NCBI GenBank assembly: GCA_011009095.1
Contig: VTPC01000630.1
Coordinates: 1-64,000, forward strand
Length of the DNA stretch: 64,000 bases
Direction: 5' to 3'
DNA from: Ignelater luminosus
Taxonomy: Eukaryota > Arthropoda > Insecta > Coleoptera > Elateridae
The translations under genes were made by a program, and so were the position numbers. Of the stretch, positions 47,970 through 60,667 are shown one piece after another; positions within the stretch are counted from its first letter, which is position 1, and each line of letters begins with the position of its first letter. The notes beneath the pieces were generated by a model. It saw only the letters and a list, made by a program, of their open reading frames with translations. It ran no database searches and had not been told where the DNA came from.

Positions 47970-49365
47970 TAAAAGACAGAAACATCTAAGTAATAAGACA
48001 GAAGAAAATTATGAAAATTACAAGAAACAATGAAAACTTGTGAAGGAGATGATATTAGAAGCAAAACAGAAAACATGGAGATAAAATTAAAAAAGATAGT
48101 ATAAGCAACCAGAAAATGTTCTATAAGACACTCAAAACATTGAGAAAAGGCATAAATAGAAAAACTGACCGTATTAAAAGCAAGAAAGGGCAAATTATGA
48201 AAGAGGGAAGAGAAATAATCACAGATAGAAAGAGAATTTTGAGGAGTTGTTAAATACAGGAAATATAAATGTAAATGAGCAACAAGAAGAAATGACTATT
48301 GGAAATGACAATGGCAATAATATTACATTAGAAGAACTAATGGAAGGAATTAAAAGATTGAAAACAGGAAAAGCATCAGGCCACGACAAAATAACCTCCG
48401 AAATGATCAAAGTTATGAAAGAAGGTGGGATTCTACTATTACAGTCAATTATCAATATCATCATAATGACATTGTATGAACATATACTGGAAAGAAGACT
48501 ACGGCGTAGAATAAAACTTACGTTAGAAAAATCTTATAGTAGCTTAAGGAAAAAACGTAGCACACAAGACCATACGTTTACTATGCAAGAATTAATAGAT
48601 AAAACAATACTCAAAGGGAAAAAGACGTACTTTGGTTTCATCAATTGAGAAAAAGTCCCTAGATATAAATTGTGGAAAAACCTTCAAGACAGGAAATATA
48701 GGCCAACCTGATGATAGCAATCAAAAGTCTGTATAAAAGAAGTATAAGATCAGGCGAATTTACAACAAGAGAAGGACTAAGGCAGGGAGGGGTTATGAGC
48801 CCTGTACTTTTTACAATATTCATTGATGACGTAATTAAGAGATGCGATCGAAGAACAAAAAAGATGTTCGTAGGTTATAGACATCAGCAGAAACTTGAAA
48901 TAGTCGACTGTGCGTTTCCGGTCGACATAGTCATTATAAGTGAAAGCAAACAAAATTTTCGAGACAGTTTAGTGGTATGGAGTGAAGAACTACGAACAGC
49001 AGGAATGCGAATAAACAACGCGAAAACAAAGAAGACACAAAAAAAGAAGTGCTCAACATAAGGTTAGCAAATGACAGGATAGAACAAGTCAGAAACTTTC
49101 AATATTTAGGAGTAATAACAGAAGAAAGTGGGAAACATGGCTTGGAATTTAATGAAAGGATTGAAAACGCACTAAAAATATACTACGCGATAAACAAAAC
49201 ATTCTTCAGTAAGAAGGAAATTTCGAAGAAAATTAAAGTAAAAGTTTACAAGAGTATATGCAAACGCATACTCAAGTACGGAAGCGAAGCCTGAACACTT
49301 ACCAGAAGTCAGAAGAGTAAACTACAGGCATCGGAAATGAAATTTCTGAGAAGGAAATAGCGATA
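47970..49365 (+). pseudogene. RTE-like LINE reverse transcriptase, truncated by another LINE
   Basis: The linker reads KMFYKTLKTLRKGINRKT (about 48115-48170) and LEELMEGIKRLKTGKASGHD (48319-48380). RT pieces follow in three frames: RKKRSTQDHTFTMQELIDK (48550-48605), SLYKRSIRSGEFTTREGL (48726-48780), RQGGVMSPVLFTIFIDD (48781-48830), and CAFPVDIVIIS (about 48910-48942), which is the YADD box with both aspartate positions altered except one. Then come FQYLGVITEES (49100-49130) and KTFFSKKEISKKIKVKVYKS (49196-49255). The frame stops at MKFLRRK near 49360, where a minus-strand LINE begins, so the C-terminus is cut off by a later insertion. It is close in sequence to the element at 24370-26120. Confidence 0.75.
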
Positions 49366-49369
49366 TTAA

Positions 49370-50560
49370 AAAAATATGAATATTATTCCTTACTTTATTT
49401 ACACACTGTATATAATGTTTATAGCATTTAGTTCTCTAATGTAGACTGCAGTAATAACCGGGTGAAAAATGTGATTATATCTCAAGTCAATCTCAATTTA
49501 AGAATGCTTAAACCTAGAAAATAGGCCTCCATCTACCTAACTACCTCTATGACTGCTCACTACTTTTTCCTCCGTTCTCTGCCCTAACCTAAAACCCGTA
49601 CATGAGAATATCAATCTAGGCAAAAGAACCCAACTTTTTCTAAGTGGAAACACGTTTCATGGCCATTTCCACATTTAGAGTATGCTGGGTCCTCCTCTAC
49701 ACGAAGATTCAGGTGTTTTCTTAATTTTTTTCGTTTGGCTTTCTCCCATTTGCTAGTTTAGTTTTGACAAGTTAAAACCGATTATATGGCTTTTTGCCTG
49801 ACGACAGTCATTGATTCTTGAGCAACTCGTCCTTTGAATCTCATAAGCCTATGCGTTCAGGGCTGACGTGATCTGTTCGCTTGAAATCCCCAGAGAGAGT
49901 TCTGGTCCTAAGCAAGTGTCCTCGGCACCAAATCTAGAAAGTTCTAGTTGCCTTGGATCTTGCTATGCTATCTTCCTTGTCATGGTGAGCCTTTATAAAG
50001 CAGCTACACACTCATGAATAAGAAAGTTTCTTGTTCTGTATACGTAAGACCGCTTTTAGCGCCTTCTCACTGTACTGTTGTAAATATTCCTTTTCGTCTT
50101 CCTTAATTCATTTGCGTGAACCACTTGGAAAACTATGATAAGTTTACCCAAGACGAAGCTTTTTTGAACATTTGGGATTTGCAAATATATGCGTGTTTCC
50201 AAAATCTGTCTATCATTCGAAAGAAATTCATCCGTAGAGAAAACCAGAGTCCTGTTGGAAGCTATTTTAGGGTGTCTTATGTTCTGCATCTTGCATTCTT
50301 AGGTGAGCCGCTATGATTTTCTATCACATCCAAGTTAGAAAGTGTGTTAGATTGTGATTTGGGTATATAGTACCCTTGGTCTGATAATAGCCCTATAGAG
50401 CCAGTCAGATATCTGAGGATTAATTAAAGTTTAACCACCTGTTCAAGGTCACTCCTAGATACTTGACCTCCTGTACAAGCCTTAGAGGTTTTTGGTACAA
50501 TATGAGATAGACGTGGGAAACAATAATTGATAGTTTTACAGTTTATTAACCCATTAACTA
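49370..50560 (-). pseudogene. Jockey/I-like LINE, 3' part with RNase H-like region
   Basis: Read on minus, LVQEVKYLGVTLNRWLNFN (about 50425-50485) is the thumb block of Jockey/I/R1-type reverse transcriptases. Further down, GAEDTCLGPELSLGISSEQI (about 49875-49935) resembles the end of the RNase H-like domain and its linker in this group. HLNLRVEEDPAYSKCGNGHE (about 49650-49712) then resembles the C-terminal Cys-x2-Cys...His finger (CRKCGEEEET-x-H). The 3' end is near 49370-49410, where an AATAAAG signal precedes the junction with the plus-strand LINE. Many stops and frameshifts are present and the 5' half, including the YADD box, is missing. The clade is an inference. Confidence 0.55.
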
Positions 50561-52675
50561 GCGTATTTATCAAAAATAATAATAATGCAAAGTAACTTTT
50601 GAAACATTTTATAAAATAAAGAGCAATAAGGGTTTAACAAGAAAAAACCTATGATCTTTTTACCGATAATTGCAGGTTGACCTTTTAAGCCGTGACAAAT
50701 AAAAACTTTCTACATTCACCAAAATTAAAATAGAATTATTATTTATCCAGATTCCTAAATTTAGAAGGGAGATTTTAGTTATTTCTGAAACATTTGGGAC
50801 TTTCATTAAATTAATGAATTGTCGCTTGACCGATATATTTTAGCAGCATCCATTAAAAATAAAAACTCCGCATAACGTATAACCCTAATTATTATTTTGC
50901 CCGGAAAAGGAAATCCCAGATGTGGAACCAAATTTTGAAAAGGATACATGCCATCCATAAAGAGTTTTCATATAAAACTTTTGCACGACTATGTTACGAA
51001 TTAGAATGTCGAAAATCGCAAATTTGCATTAAGGCTACAAAAAGTCTCTTGAACTAAATCAAATCACGCGATATACTACTAGGAGATTACGGCATTCGTG
51101 AAAAATAACCTTTTTGTCACATCCATACATAATAAAACAGAATTACTAGAGCAAAGAAAAAACAGCAGGGGGGACTAGAAAAAGTTGTTAGATGAGATAC
51201 TGAAGCGAATATTTTATGGTAGATGCGAGATTACTAATACGAAAACTCTTTTTTGCTCTTTTTATGTTGCATATATACTACGTGACGAGGAATCGTATTC
51301 TCGAGTTCGTTCCTAATAATAAATGCCGCAAAATACAGTATGTAGATTCTGTGGGTTTAAATCTCCCCTACTCTCGATCAAATTCGATTGAAATACGAAT
51401 GATCCTTATTTATAACTAGATTGCAAATCCCAGCATACCGTAGTAATTCTTCTTTTTCTTTTTGCTTGATATTCCCGTAAAAATGTACGTTCGTAAATAA
51501 TATATTACTATTCAAAACCAATCCCTTCATCTAGATGATGCAATTTTTATGGTAAATTTAAAACGTAAGAAAAAAAGATTTTGACAGTATCTTTCCGCGC
51601 CGATATTATTCTTTCAGCATTAAAATGATATTGAGAACGGCATGAGACTAGATCAAACCTACGAGAATATTAAATTATAAAATGCCGGGATTTGTGCTTG
51701 CTTGTTAGAAAAAATTCTACAAAACAGAACGGAAATACCACAGACGGAATAATAATATATTCGTGATAGATTCCTATTTTTATTTCTTTTGAAAGATTTC
51801 TGACGGATTGTATTTTTACAGTACAAGCGGTTTTTTAATGTTTTGTTTACTTCAAAAGCTAGTTTTGTTATATCGTAAGCAGGTTTGTATTATTCTTAGA
51901 AAATCTTTCCTATATCGATCTGAAAGTCAGGGCACGAGTTGCTGAAGTGACAAGGCCTTCGTCTAATTTGCAGAGGACAAACATTAACGTTCAGGAATCC
52001 AGAAACTAATTCTCTAGAAGGAGGGATTGAATTTGCAAACGTTTGTCAGTAGCTAAATCAAGCATTTGCAAGCGTCCAGCGTGCCAAATTTTGTTATTTC
52101 TAGGATTATTTAGTATAATCCACACCTTCTCGAGAATAACACGTATTATTGTGACTGTCTTTGGTATGCTTTTTGTTTTGTTGAGAATACAAGGAGAGCA
52201 GTAAATTTTTATGTTGTGAATATTCAGTTTATTTGCTATTTTCTTTTCGCAAATTGATAGTTTATAGGAAACGAAAAGATAATTTTAGCGTCTTTCATAT
52301 TTTAATAATTTTGCAGAATATATTCATGTAAACTTGATTTATTTTATATTCGCGGAGTATTTTAGTATTCCTCTTTGTATGCTCAAAGCAACATTAAGCT
52401 GATAAAATAGCGTTTCAAAAAGCTACACCGTTTTCTTTTCTTTTATCTTAAAGAAACCACCAGAGAAAATGTTACAAGACTTTTTAACTTATTTTTTATT
52501 GCAGAATTCTATGGCGCGCAGTTTCACCTGTCGAATGGTTATACCCTGCATATTTATTATATCAAACAACTAATTTGTTAATATTGTAGTTTAAGCTTAT
52601 TAATTTTGATTTTATTCTTATACATATTTTACATTCTTTATATCCTTTTTAGAATAAAGTTAGTCCTATATTAGA
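50561..52675. other. AT-rich stretch with no assigned gene
   Basis: No recognised coding region, repeat or element end. The 67-codon frame at 51216-51419 has no motif. Confidence 0.4.
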
Positions 52676-52679
52676 TGTA

Positions 52680-54060
52680 AAATAAAAACCCCCAGTCGGC
52701 CTATTTCGCCTCCTTGCACACGTGCTATACCTCCAAATACTCTTGGTATAGCCCTCACCCGTTCCTATCGACTACCCGACCGCCTGTCTATGGGCACCAA
52801 CTTTCCTGCGTTATACCATCAAATCCGATTTAGAGGTAAAAGCAGTGCTTTCTCAAAAAAAGGACGTATTACATTTTTACGTTACAATCTCTTTACGATG
52901 GTTAAGGCTTCGAGTCGATAGGACGCACCGTTCCGGCGCAAATGACGAAAAACCTTCGAATGCACAAGAGACTTCGAAATTTCCCATCTCCGACGTTCCT
53001 GTTATTTTAACGAAATTTTAAAGCGGAATGCAAAAAAGTTTAGAAAAGCCCTATGACGAATCTCAGCATTAATCACCCAAAAACAACGGCGGTAGAAGGG
53101 ATGGAAGGGAAACGGCATCCTCTCTAGGTTTCACACTAAAGTACATTTATTACAAAAGACTCGTCTCTGTAGTTCAAAGGGTGTCCATTTCAAAGCCGTA
53201 TTTCCACCGTTTTCAATGTTTCGCATTTTAGATCTAGAAGATAATCTTGCAGAAAAAATGCATGAAACATTTTTTGGTTTCCATTCCACGGTGCATCAAA
53301 GTGTATCAAAGGCATAAAGGAAGGCAAATTAGATTTTTTTGTTCTAATCGACCCCAAAAAGGGGGAAACTCCACTGATACCCAAATAAGTTTGTTGTACT
53401 GATAATGTTGTTTAGTTTAGAAAAAACTCCAGTTTGATCGGACTATAATTAACTGAGTTACAAACTTTTCAAGTGGACATTTCGGCGAGTCATGGAGAAA
53501 AGTGCGGAGTTAATCAAATCGAGTCGGGTTTCTTCAAGTGGATAGATAAGCACTGCCAAAACACAAATTTTGAATATTATGTTGATCAGACTATCTAGAC
53601 GGTTTTGGTGGGGTTTGCAATATTTGCATATTTCCCGAACGGTCTTTCGGGGGACTTCCGGATTTCTTGGTTTTCCACCAAAGTGTCTCTCCTGTACCGC
53701 CATAGCGCTTGAGAATCTGTGTCGATTGGTGAAAACCAGATTTCCATAGCCCTTATGGTTTTTGAGCTGCAAGCGCTAAATCTACCCATATTGTCCCAAT
53801 CGATTTTGCCCATTTTCGCGGCTAGGTGTCACCGAGTTCGCTTCGCGTGAATAGAATAGTTGAAGAATATTATAGTTACTCCACTTTTCCTACAAGTCTG
53901 ATCAAAATCGGCCCACCTGTTCTTAAGTTATTCGATTTTTTGTTTTCAAAAAGTGCAAAATTTTCAAGTTTGACCCCCCTTGTTTCCCTCCTATTGGGTG
54001 ATTTATGAAAAGCTGCTAGGAGACAACTCGTCTCAGGCCGGCCTATTGACCAGCTTTTGT
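52680..54060. other. Block of higher GC content, unidentified
   Basis: This 1.4-kb block begins CCCCCAGTCGGCCTATTTCG and ends near AGGCCGGCCTATTGACCAGC; it is visibly less AT-rich than its surroundings. It has paired phrases of the type TGATC-AACTGGAG / GTCTGATCAAAATCGG and TAACTCAGTTAATTATAGTC / CTTAAGTTATTCG, suggesting internal degenerate repeats. Overlapping minus frames at 53458-53772 (104 codons) and 53595-53813 (72 codons) have no known domain. It may be a non-autonomous element or satellite-like insert; terminal repeats and target duplication could not be demonstrated. Confidence 0.4.
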
Positions 54061-54436
54061 CTCGTCGACCAACAAGAAGGACCTAAAGATGTTATATTTT
54101 TTTGCTTATGGTGAGTAAAGTAATGCAAAGTGGTATTAGAAGAATAAAACATAACTTAATAAACAATTAAAATTACAGAGTACTGTAAACTGGTTTTCAA
54201 TGTATGGTATCAAACTTTTACTAATATTTATTACATATTAAGAGAAATTCGAATCTAAAACTTTTTTTTGCAGATTTCTAAGTTTCAAAATATCCTAACG
54301 CAACAAGTAGATTAAAATCTTGTAGTAGTAGCTCTGCAAATTAATGAGTTCTTCTGTTGATAACCCAGTAATTATGCAATTTTATTGTTTGCTTGGGTTT
54401 TAAATTTCTTTTTAAATAACTCTGATCTGTAATATA

Positions 54437-54800
54437 CAGGGTGATCTACAACATATGTGTCAAATAAAAACTGGTGATATGGCGACAATGTTTTCTAACG
54501 AAAAGAAAAACTGACATGCTTCTAATTTTGGGAGAATTATGATTTAGCCACGATCGCTTCCCAAATAGAGGAAATCCAGAACATACTACTTTCAGGCGGT
54601 TAGGAAAGAATTTGGAAAAGCATAAGACTTTTATTAAATCAAACGTTGGACCTCGAGAAGCAACAGGCGAAGTTATTGGCAGAAATTGCTGAAAATCCTC
54701 ACGCAAGCTTAAAGTTACTGCAGGAACGATACGAATTAGTCAAAGTTTAGTTTGCAATGTTTTGAAAGCAAACTATTTCATTTTTATCACCTCAGGTACG
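54437..54800 (+). pseudogene. Second DD41-type element, N-terminal fragment
   Basis: The left end starts TA then CAGGGTGATCTA (54435-54448), like the terminal repeat of the element at 32817. An ATG at 54488 begins MFSNEK, followed by frames reading TDMLLILGEL, DRFPNRGNPEHTTFRRLGKN and QSLVCNVLKANYF. These align in order with MFSTQELADITLMYGE, DRFPQRRQPSRITILQTIQR and SQATAHRILKSYLLHPYH of the 33131 protein. Only the DNA-binding region remains; the catalytic core and right terminal repeat are absent. Stops and frameshifts occur throughout. The level of difference indicates a related but separate lineage. Confidence 0.65.
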
Positions 54801-54889
54801 TTTACATTAGTGCAGAGTTTTAAAAACACAACACGTTTCTCATTCATATTACTGTAGGTTAGTTTGTAATGACATTTTAAAAATCTTAT

Positions 54890-55760
54890 GTTGTTATCAA
54901 ATAAAGGAAGAGCAATAAATTATCTGGTACTATTAGAGATGACAAAGTAGCTGATACTTTTGCTGAATATTTTTAATCTCTCCATGCTCACGATACATTC
55001 TCGCATGACATTGATTTTCAAGCCAATATGACCAAATTGGTAACCAATTTAAGAGCTAGTTTCTGACTTAAAATATAAATCAGCAATAAAAAATTTAAAA
55101 CCAAGAAAGTCAACAAGTCTAGATGACCTTCCTCTATACAACTACTACAGTTGTAGAGCAACATGGTTTTGTATGTCACAAATCAACTACTTAAATCTAC
55201 TTCTGTTCACAAATAATGTTATGCAAGCCTACTGGTCTAAATCACAGTTTGATGTTGCATATCTGGACTTCACAAAGACTTTCGATACCATAGACCACAA
55301 GATATTACTACCAGAATTACATACAGTGGAGATACCAAAATCCGTTCTAAAACTGCCTGCTTCATATTACAAAATAGAAAATTTAGGGTTAGGTATGGGA
55401 GAAACATTTTAGGAAAATACAATTTATTAATGATTTGCCATGAATGCTTCAACATTGACTTGAAGATATATTGTAAAGTGAAGAGAGTCAATGACCAAAA
55501 ATTACTGCGCTGTTTATAATTTAGAGTGTGTGGCATTAACTATCATTTCATTTTAATTTAGCTAAGTGCTATGTAATGTATTTCCCCAGAAATGTCAATC
55601 GTTTATACTTTGATTGTAAGCTGAATTGCCAAATAATAAAAAAAGTAGAAGCTATTAAGGATTTAAGCGTGACTAATGATACTAAGCTAAATTTTAAACA
55701 ACACATAATACGGGTAGAGCATTTCGTATGTTGGGGTCTTTCTCAGACAGCTTGCTAATT
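54890..55760 (+). pseudogene. CR1/Jockey-like LINE reverse-transcriptase fossil
   Basis: Upstream pieces read TIRDDKVADTFAEYF (about 54932-54975) and IKNLKPRKSTSLDDLPLYNY (about 55090-55146), the usual linker of CR1/Jockey elements. An open frame at 55173-55412 follows. It carries SQFDVAYLDFTKTFDTIDHK (about 55245-55302), which includes the first catalytic Asp. It then breaks before the VPQG block; the YADD region is reduced to FNIDLKIYCKVKRVNDQKLL (about 55450-55505), where LKIYCKVK probably replaces the usual YADD-LKI. The thumb block IKKVEAIKDLSVTNDTKLNF (about 55638-55697) ends the copy. Stops and deletions make it non-functional. Confidence 0.65.
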
Positions 55761-57040
55761 ATTTATTCTGATCTTAAGCTCTAATGCATGAAACTATCAT
55801 CTTTTATTATAACTTTGATTACACATTGTTTTCTAGAGTTATCTTGTCTTAGAAAATTGTTATTCTGTGAAGTCATTAATTTTGAAATAGACAATAATTT
55901 AATTTAATTTTTTGTTGCACTTCTACATTATGTTGGTCTCATTTGCTTACTTTTAAATCTTAAGTACATATAATCTGTTTTAGATTTTCCCAAAACAAGC
56001 AAAAATGAACATTCCATTATACTAATAGTAAAAAAGGAACAGGTCGAGTGTACGCGGATACAGGCCAACTACCCGTAAGAAAATTTATTCACACTGGCGT
56101 AGGACATTTTGTAATGATTTATTCATGAAAGAAGTTCCACAAAACTAGCAGACTTTATATTATCGACGGTTTTATATGTTGTCTGCGCTAACTTAAATTG
56201 CACACAATGTCTTAAATTTAATTACGTGAATATCTACGTCCTTATTTAATTTATTCCATATGGAATTTTCGTAAGTCAACACCGACCTTTGTTATTTCTA
56301 TTGTTTGAATTTCTTCATTTATGATGAAACACTATAATTGTAATTTTCAATCTTTAAAATCTAACTTAAATAAAACCTTTTTAAAATAATTCAATTTATC
56401 ATACATATATCAAGAACAGCTGATAATATTCTTTTAACTAGTACTGTATTTTGCAAGCTTGCCAATTGGTGTTTCCATGACGTTCCTGATTTCTGATTAA
56501 CACATTGTTATGGCAGTTTTAATGTAAAAGACTCTCTATAGGTAGATGTTGAAATTTTCAGGTGTTTTACTGAGAAGACCTTCTTGTGGGTATCAGGTGT
56601 GTAGAAGCGATTCTGCCCGATTATATCTATTTAGTGAACTCAATCAGCTCGTAAAATCAGATGTAAAAGCGACCCAACGAGTTGGTCCATGAACACATAC
56701 ATTAACAAAAATTATTTCATTATTAATTAAAATAATAATTTTAAAAAGTATTACTCTTGTCGAACATCTGTTAACAAATGCTAAACATATTTTGAGAAAT
56801 CTTGCCTTAAGCGATACAAACACGCGATTCCTTAAGGCTGGGGTTTAGGAGACAGAAAATTGCATGCGTTCTATTCATCTCTTTCTACGTATTTACTAGT
56901 TAATTGACGTCTAGGAACTGGCGTCATCTATTAATGGCAGTATAAAGTTGGAACTATAAAAAGTAGATTACTTTCACAGACGTGAGCAAAGAGGCTACTA
57001 CAAAGCAGTGTTGCCAATTGGCAGACTAATAGTTTAGATA
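55761..57040. other. AT-rich stretch with no assigned feature
   Basis: Nothing recognised on either strand. The 67-codon minus frame at 56931-57134 is a shadow of the GC-rich tract that follows. Confidence 0.4.
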
Positions 57041-57049
57041 CGTAAGGTA

Positions 57050-57290
57050 TTGTTGCCTGCGAAGATCGTGTGCGATGCATTTGTGAACGAAAGCGAGCCC
57101 GACTGATGGACCGCCGAAGGCCGAAGGCGATCACACTCTTTTTAGTCCAAGAGGTTTATAAAGAGTCGGAGTGCCGAAAGCACGACCAAGCGACGCCGCA
57201 GGCGTCAGCCTTGATCGGAGCCACAAAGCGGCTGAGCGAGGGCTTAGAGGTGAAACGGCAAACCTCCGCAACTAAACTCGGGTTTACTTT
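57050..57290. repeat. GC-rich tract made of consecutive short hairpins
   Basis: Within AT-rich DNA, about 240 bp is strongly GC-rich and contains a series of small inverted repeats: GCCGAAGGC (twice, about 57114-57127), GTGCCGAAAGCAC (about 57171-57183), GACGCCGCAGGCGTC (about 57193-57207) and AGCCACAAAGCGGCT (about 57220-57234). Open frames over this region have no known domain, and the 84-codon plus frame at 57070-57324 is not called. It may be a structured RNA, a SINE-like or foldback insertion, or foreign DNA; none of these can be shown from sequence alone. Confidence 0.45.
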
Positions 57291-57324
57291 TATATTCACG
57301 ATCAGATGTCCAGGGAAAAATTAA

Positions 57325-58620
57325 AAACACATCGATTTTTTATTATTTTTAAAATGATGATTACTGGGTACTGACTAAACATTTATTATCAAAACGAAAA
57401 ACTTTTATTGATTCAAATATTCAAGTAGCAGTCATTTAAAGTATTTCTTGTACCTGCTTGCGAAAATAACCTAAATTAATTAATTATTGAAAATAAAGTT
57501 ACCCGAATTTTATCAAATATATTTTGAAGTACTAATTGTACGAAAAGAATTAATGACGAACTGTAATTTAATAAAAAGAAAAACAAAACGGAAGAAATTA
57601 AAATCAAACAAAACAAAGAAAAGAAATATATATAAGAAGCAAAAACTAATGAAAATACTTCTAACATGATAAGTGCTTAAAAGTTTAATCCAGCAGTGAA
57701 GTACAGTTTATGAAAATATAACTGCAATTCAGATTGTCTTCCCTGATAAGTGAATGTATAGAGTTTTTGATATTTTGACAAACGCAGACAAAAGTTAATC
57801 TAAGAATCTGAGAACTAATAATTCCATAACTAAGACAAATTCATCGTAGTTACCCTTTGTAAAATTGTTTGTCACCTGGATTGGCTCTAATGTCGATTTT
57901 TTAGTTTCGCACGCTTTGCCATAACAAACTGTACGGGAAAACCTCGCACGGTTCACGATGATAACGAATAAACGGTAGGTAATGACCTGCATTTAATGTT
58001 AGTACTTCTATGACACCTTATCTTAGACAAATGTTATTTAACTGACGCAGTAAAATAATCAAAAGTTCAAAGTCCGACTTTTTTCTAATTTTATTATCAA
58101 AACCATTTGTTTTGATGATAATTTGACAAGCACCCCTAAACACAAATTTCTGGTCACGCTGCTGATTATTACAACAACCTTTAAAATAAAAATGTCTTTT
58201 TAGTTAGGTGTATCTACATGATTGTTTCATTTATTATTAATGATTATTCTTGTTTTTCCCACAGGTTTTTGAATCTTCTCGGTTTGAAATACTAACAGCT
58301 GGTTGTTTAAATTTTATGCATTGCGCTTTATTTTAGTTCAACAATAATCATTAATAAATGTATTTTGCTAGATATTTTCTTAGTGAGGAGAGTATTAGCT
58401 TTTTGTTTCGAAATTTCCACACCTTGCATTTTTATAAATAACCCATGTAGCATTGATTTTCATAAAACAAACGCATTTGTTTTTCTCCAGGACCTCTAAA
58501 CTTCTTTAAAAACTGCATCGATTACTTAATCGATTGTATTACTTAATATGAACAAAACAATAATATAAATTTCTTTATTTGATTTGGTTGGCTTTAAAAT
58601 CTATACAGCTAGTAACAGAA
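57325..58620. other. AT-rich stretch with no assigned feature
   Basis: Low-complexity A/T-rich frames at 57476-57669 on both strands reflect composition only. No motif seen. Confidence 0.4.
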
Positions 58621-60660
58621 TTTAAACCAACCTAAAAATAAACTTGAATTTTTAATGTTACCCGCAATTTAAAATCGAAAAATTCTAAAAAATTTAACAC
58701 ATGAGCTGTAAAGGGTCGATGACTTCTCGCTTCCTTTCCGTAAACGCACGCACAAAATTTGTTTGCACCCTCAAAATCAAGGTTGCAGGCAACTTTGAAG
58801 CCAGATAACTGGCAACACCGCAAAAATAAATATATAGATACTGCGCCATCTGTTGGAGAATTGCCACACTGTCAACGAGCAGGTTCACGACTATGCTAAC
58901 GTTATGTTCTACACTCTGCTAATTTGTAGGACTGAAATTCATTTCTAAATTTGCGTTGCCATTTTCTCACAAACTATGTTGAATTTTAAAATAGATCTTG
59001 GATCATATTACGTAAAATGTTGTCCTCTTCGGAATGAGGTATTACAGTGTACATCTGTTAATAAATAAAATCAGTAGACAACAAAATATGGTGTTAAAAT
59101 TCTACGCAAAGTTTCAGTGAAATTTACATCATATGTATTTTAATATTGCATCAATCATGTTCCAAATATTTCATCCCGAGGGGGTAAACTTGTAGATTAC
59201 GACAAAACAAAATTTTTTAAAATCGGTTAATCCGTTATTGAGAAAATCGCAACGCAATGGTGACATGTTTTTGCTATGCTAAGCCATGTAATGCTATAGC
59301 GGGAAATTTCACTAAGTCGCCTCGGGATCCTACCCTTAACAAGCCGTACACACAGTAACTTGTGTAATGAGCTATCGCAGTCTGTTTTGGAACATAAAAA
59401 TAGAAAATGTTCAGACCTTTACGCAATACTTTTTGTAATTTGCATTAATTTAGAAATTTCTGCGTGGCAGAATAATTGTTGTTTGCTAATTTACGAATCG
59501 ATTTAGCTTGTTCAAACCATTACAATGTACAATTAGTAATTTATAGTTTATCTGACTTCTATTGTTTTACAACCATCCTAAAATCCAAATTAATATTTCA
59601 GTAGATGCTATGTATACACTCGCATTTAAGCTTAATAATACCAATGGATAATTCTATTACCAAATTGGATAGTACGCCTAAATAATTAACTAAATTAGTT
59701 AGTAGGAAAACTTATATGGTGTATATCTAATTTAATATCTAATGGGGGCATCTCTCTTGCTTATGTTTGGTGTCAGATTATGCTGAAAATATCTGAAACT
59801 GTTCGGTTCAGTTCAGTTTAAAGATATAAATTGGTATTGACAAAACGTCGTGTAGTAACAAAGAAATTTGCTTTCAACAGAATGCCAGTTGCGAGTAAAT
59901 CTAGTGTTATACAATGGCAAGCAATTTAAACGTAATTAGTGATCACTAACACTCCCTGAAATAAATTCCAGCAATCTATCTTGATTTCAGTTTTGTAATA
60001 CTGGTTGAAATTTAGATGTAATTGAAATTTACATTCTCAACTTGAAGCAATTAAATCAAATCTCCGAAATTCTAAATAAAGAAAAAATTATATTACTAAA
60101 GAGAAAACTTATTAGAAAAGCAAACAGGGCAATAATTTCAGTTTAATTGCCCATTTCGAAAATACCCAATATGTTTCAATCTGCAGAATTACTCTCTATT
60201 GAAGGGTCTTATTAAATAACTAACAACGACAAAGTTTTCTAATAAACCAAATGCAAATACCCGTTTCCCATTTCATATACATTTACCCGGAGAGAGTTTA
60301 ATTTAAAGTGTAACAGTTTGATATAGCGTAAGATCGTATACCTACTTGAAAGGTAAAGCATCTGAAATTTCAATAACCAACGTCAGGGACGGCAGCGTCA
60401 CGTTGCAAACACATTATGTTTTACCGTTGTTTAAAATAGAAAAATAGTAAATGACAAAATACATTTTTATATTAAAAAAGTTATAATGGGTTTTTTCTAG
60501 CGGATTTATTTATTCATTGAAGCTATAGTCAGCTTATCCTAACAACTAGAATTTTTATTAAAATATATTTTTTGAATTATAAACTTTCCTGCTTATTACG
60601 TTGCCAATAATAAATCTTGCCTCTGCTTTTCCCATTTGCTGTTGTCCTGAAGACCAAGAG
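58621..60660. other. AT-rich stretch; less AT-rich patch at 58.7-58.9 kb
   Basis: Overlapping minus frames at 58632-58823 and 58694-58888 (63 and 64 codons) lie in a patch of more balanced composition that could be a 5' untranslated or first-exon region, but no splice or domain evidence supports a call. The rest (58.9-60.66 kb) has no recognisable feature. Confidence 0.35.
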
Positions 60661-60667
60661 AGAAAGC

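Noticed and set aside
57476..57669. Opposed open frames with a Lys-rich or Phe/Leu-rich product
   Set aside because: Pure A/T composition effect; no motif.
58632..58888. Overlapping minus frames in a less AT-rich patch
   Set aside because: Composition hints at an exon or 5' leader, but there is no domain, clear splice site or homology that I can name.
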